Positions 63,092-64,000 of a stretch of 64,000 bases of DNA are shown piece by piece. The stretch comes from Cucumis sativus. Lineage: Eukaryota; Streptophyta; Magnoliopsida; Cucurbitales; Cucurbitaceae. The DNA is taken from the NCBI RefSeq assembly GCF_000004075.3, contig NC_026658.2, positions 26,152,075-26,216,074 on the forward strand. The letters are read 5' to 3'. The position numbers and the translations under genes are program-made. How positions within the stretch are numbered: the first letter of the stretch is position 1; each line of letters opens with the position of its first letter. Below the pieces are notes generated by a model. It ran no database searches. It was not told the DNA's origin and was given only the letters and a program-made list of their open reading frames with translations.

Positions 63092-64000
63092 ATGGCATTC
63101 GGCGCTTCCCGGCGTCTTATTCCCTATCAACTCAGAGCCTGCTTTTTGGGGCTTATTGCCAGTGGCAGGTATCACTATCCCTTAATCCACTCGCCGTCGC
63201 CGGCTTTATCATACTTGTTTTCAACCCTAGATGAACCATCAAATCTATTTGATGATGGTCTTTCGGGTAATGGGGATCGAAATCAACGCTGCATAGACGA
63301 GCGATTCGTTATCAGTGAACTTTCTGATCTTCTACTAGTTAATCCTTATGGTTCGGTTTATAACACTCTCAAAGAGAATTCCATTGAGAAACAGATGCCA
63401 GTTAGGGCAGTTGATGGATTCTTGCTTCCAGAAGAGAAATTGCGAGGTGTTTTCCTTCAAAAACTGAATGGTAAAACCGCAATTGAGCATGCATTAGCTA
63501 ATACTGATGTGATTTTGAGTCAAGATGTTGTCAGCAAAGTATTAAACACTGGGAGTTTAGGTAGCGAAGCAATGGTTACCTTCTTTTATTGGGCTATTAA
63601 ACAGCCGTCGATACCTAAAGATGCTTCTAGTTACAACATAATTCTTAAAGCTTTAGGTAGAAGGGGTTTTTTTGACTCCATGATGGATGTTTTGTACAAC
63701 ATGACACGGGAGGGAGTGGAGGCTACATTGGAAATGGTCTCCATTGTAGTAGACAGTCTGGTCAAGGGTCACCAAGTTTCTAAGGCACTTCAATTTTTCA
63801 GAAACTTGAAAGAAATTGGGTTGAAATGTGATACTGAAACCTTGAACATTCTTCTACAATGCATGTGTCGACGATCCCACGTTGGTGCTGCAAACTCCTT
63901 CTTTAATTTAACCAAGGGGAATATCCCTTTCAATGTCATGACATATAACATTGTAATTGGTGGATGGTCAAGATACGGTAGGCACGGTGAAGTTGAGCAA
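63092..64000 (+). CDS. Pentatricopeptide-repeat (PPR) protein, 5' part only
   Basis: Open frame of 303 codons from the ATG at 63092 to the window edge with no stop, no intron and a P-class PPR pattern. PPR proteins bind organellar RNA sequence-specifically. The first 40 or so residues (MAFGASRRLIPYQLRACFLG) are basic and hydroxylated, suggesting mitochondrial or plastid targeting. A linker with AVDGFLLPEEKLRGVFLQKL and TFFYWAIKQP precedes repeats recognisable by their starts: SSYNIILKALGRRGFFDSMM, then EMVSIVVDSLVKGHQVSKAL, TLNILLQCMCRRSHVGAANS, and MTYNIVIGGWSRYGRHGEV at about 35-residue spacing. It resembles At5g43820-type proteins as I recall them; that match is tentative. Confidence 0.9.
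   Translation, partial: MAFGASRRLIPYQLRACFLGLIASGRYHYPLIHSPSPALSYLFSTLDEPSNLFDDGLSGNGDRNQRCIDERFVISELSDLLLVNPYGSVYNTLKENSIEKQMPVRAVDGFLLPEEKLRGVFLQKLNGKTAIEHALANTDVILSQDVVSKVLNTGSLGSEAMVTFFYWAIKQPSIPKDASSYNIILKALGRRGFFDSMMDVLYNMTREGVEATLEMVSIVVDSLVKGHQVSKALQFFRNLKEIGLKCDTETLNILLQCMCRRSHVGAANSFFNLTKGNIPFNVMTYNIVIGGWSRYGRHGEVEQ

Noticed and set aside
1-64000. CRISPR arrays, operons, Shine-Dalgarno sites, prophage
   Set aside because: The window is plant nuclear DNA with spliced genes; no spaced repeat arrays or bacterial signals are present.

Overview
This is nuclear DNA of a flowering plant (eudicot). The genes are split by many GT-AG introns, the DNA between them is AT-rich, and the products are plant-specific families: WOX homeodomain, RLCK-VII kinase, plastid or mitochondrial RAD52-like protein, PPR protein. 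The species cannot be fixed from the sequence alone.

Layout: (1) 55-12392, minus: an NPC1-type sterol/lipid transporter, 31 exons, its 3' end beyond the left edge. (2) 12.8-22.5 kb: a gene-poor AT-rich stretch with no supported gene. (3) 22.8-24.9 kb, minus: a PBL21-like cytoplasmic kinase. (4) 25.4-30.3 kb: two diverged direct repeats of about 1 kb. Between them lie a decayed Ty3/gypsy retroelement and an intact RAD52-2/ODB2-like gene (plus). (5) 30.5-34.5 kb, minus: a BRD1/2/13-type bromodomain protein, divergent from an HMGB gene at 35.4-36.8 kb (plus). (6) 37.85-38.55 kb: an OPR pseudogene. (7) 40.2-41.6 kb, plus: a WOX13-clade gene. (8) 42.1-61.4 kb: a tandem duplication of a FANCJ/BRIP1-type Rad3 helicase. 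Copy A (42591-51355) is intact, with 28 exons and 1,233 codons. Copy B (to 60702) keeps the whole helicase core but has a wrecked C-terminal half. (9) 63092 to the right edge, plus: the 5' part of an intronless PPR gene.

Kinase, bromodomain, HMGB, WOX and FANCJ pair follow the same order I recall for Arabidopsis At1g20650-At1g20750, so this appears to be a conserved microsyntenic block. The RAD52-like gene, its flanking repeats, the gypsy remnant and the OPR pseudogene look like additions to it. The most informative part is the FANCJ pair: asymmetric decay, a solo LTR in copy A with its empty site preserved in copy B, a leftover exon fragment at the duplication junction, and E2F-type sites shared by both promoters. 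Exon borders were set by hand from GT/AG sites and reading phase; they are consistent in phase but not checked against transcripts.
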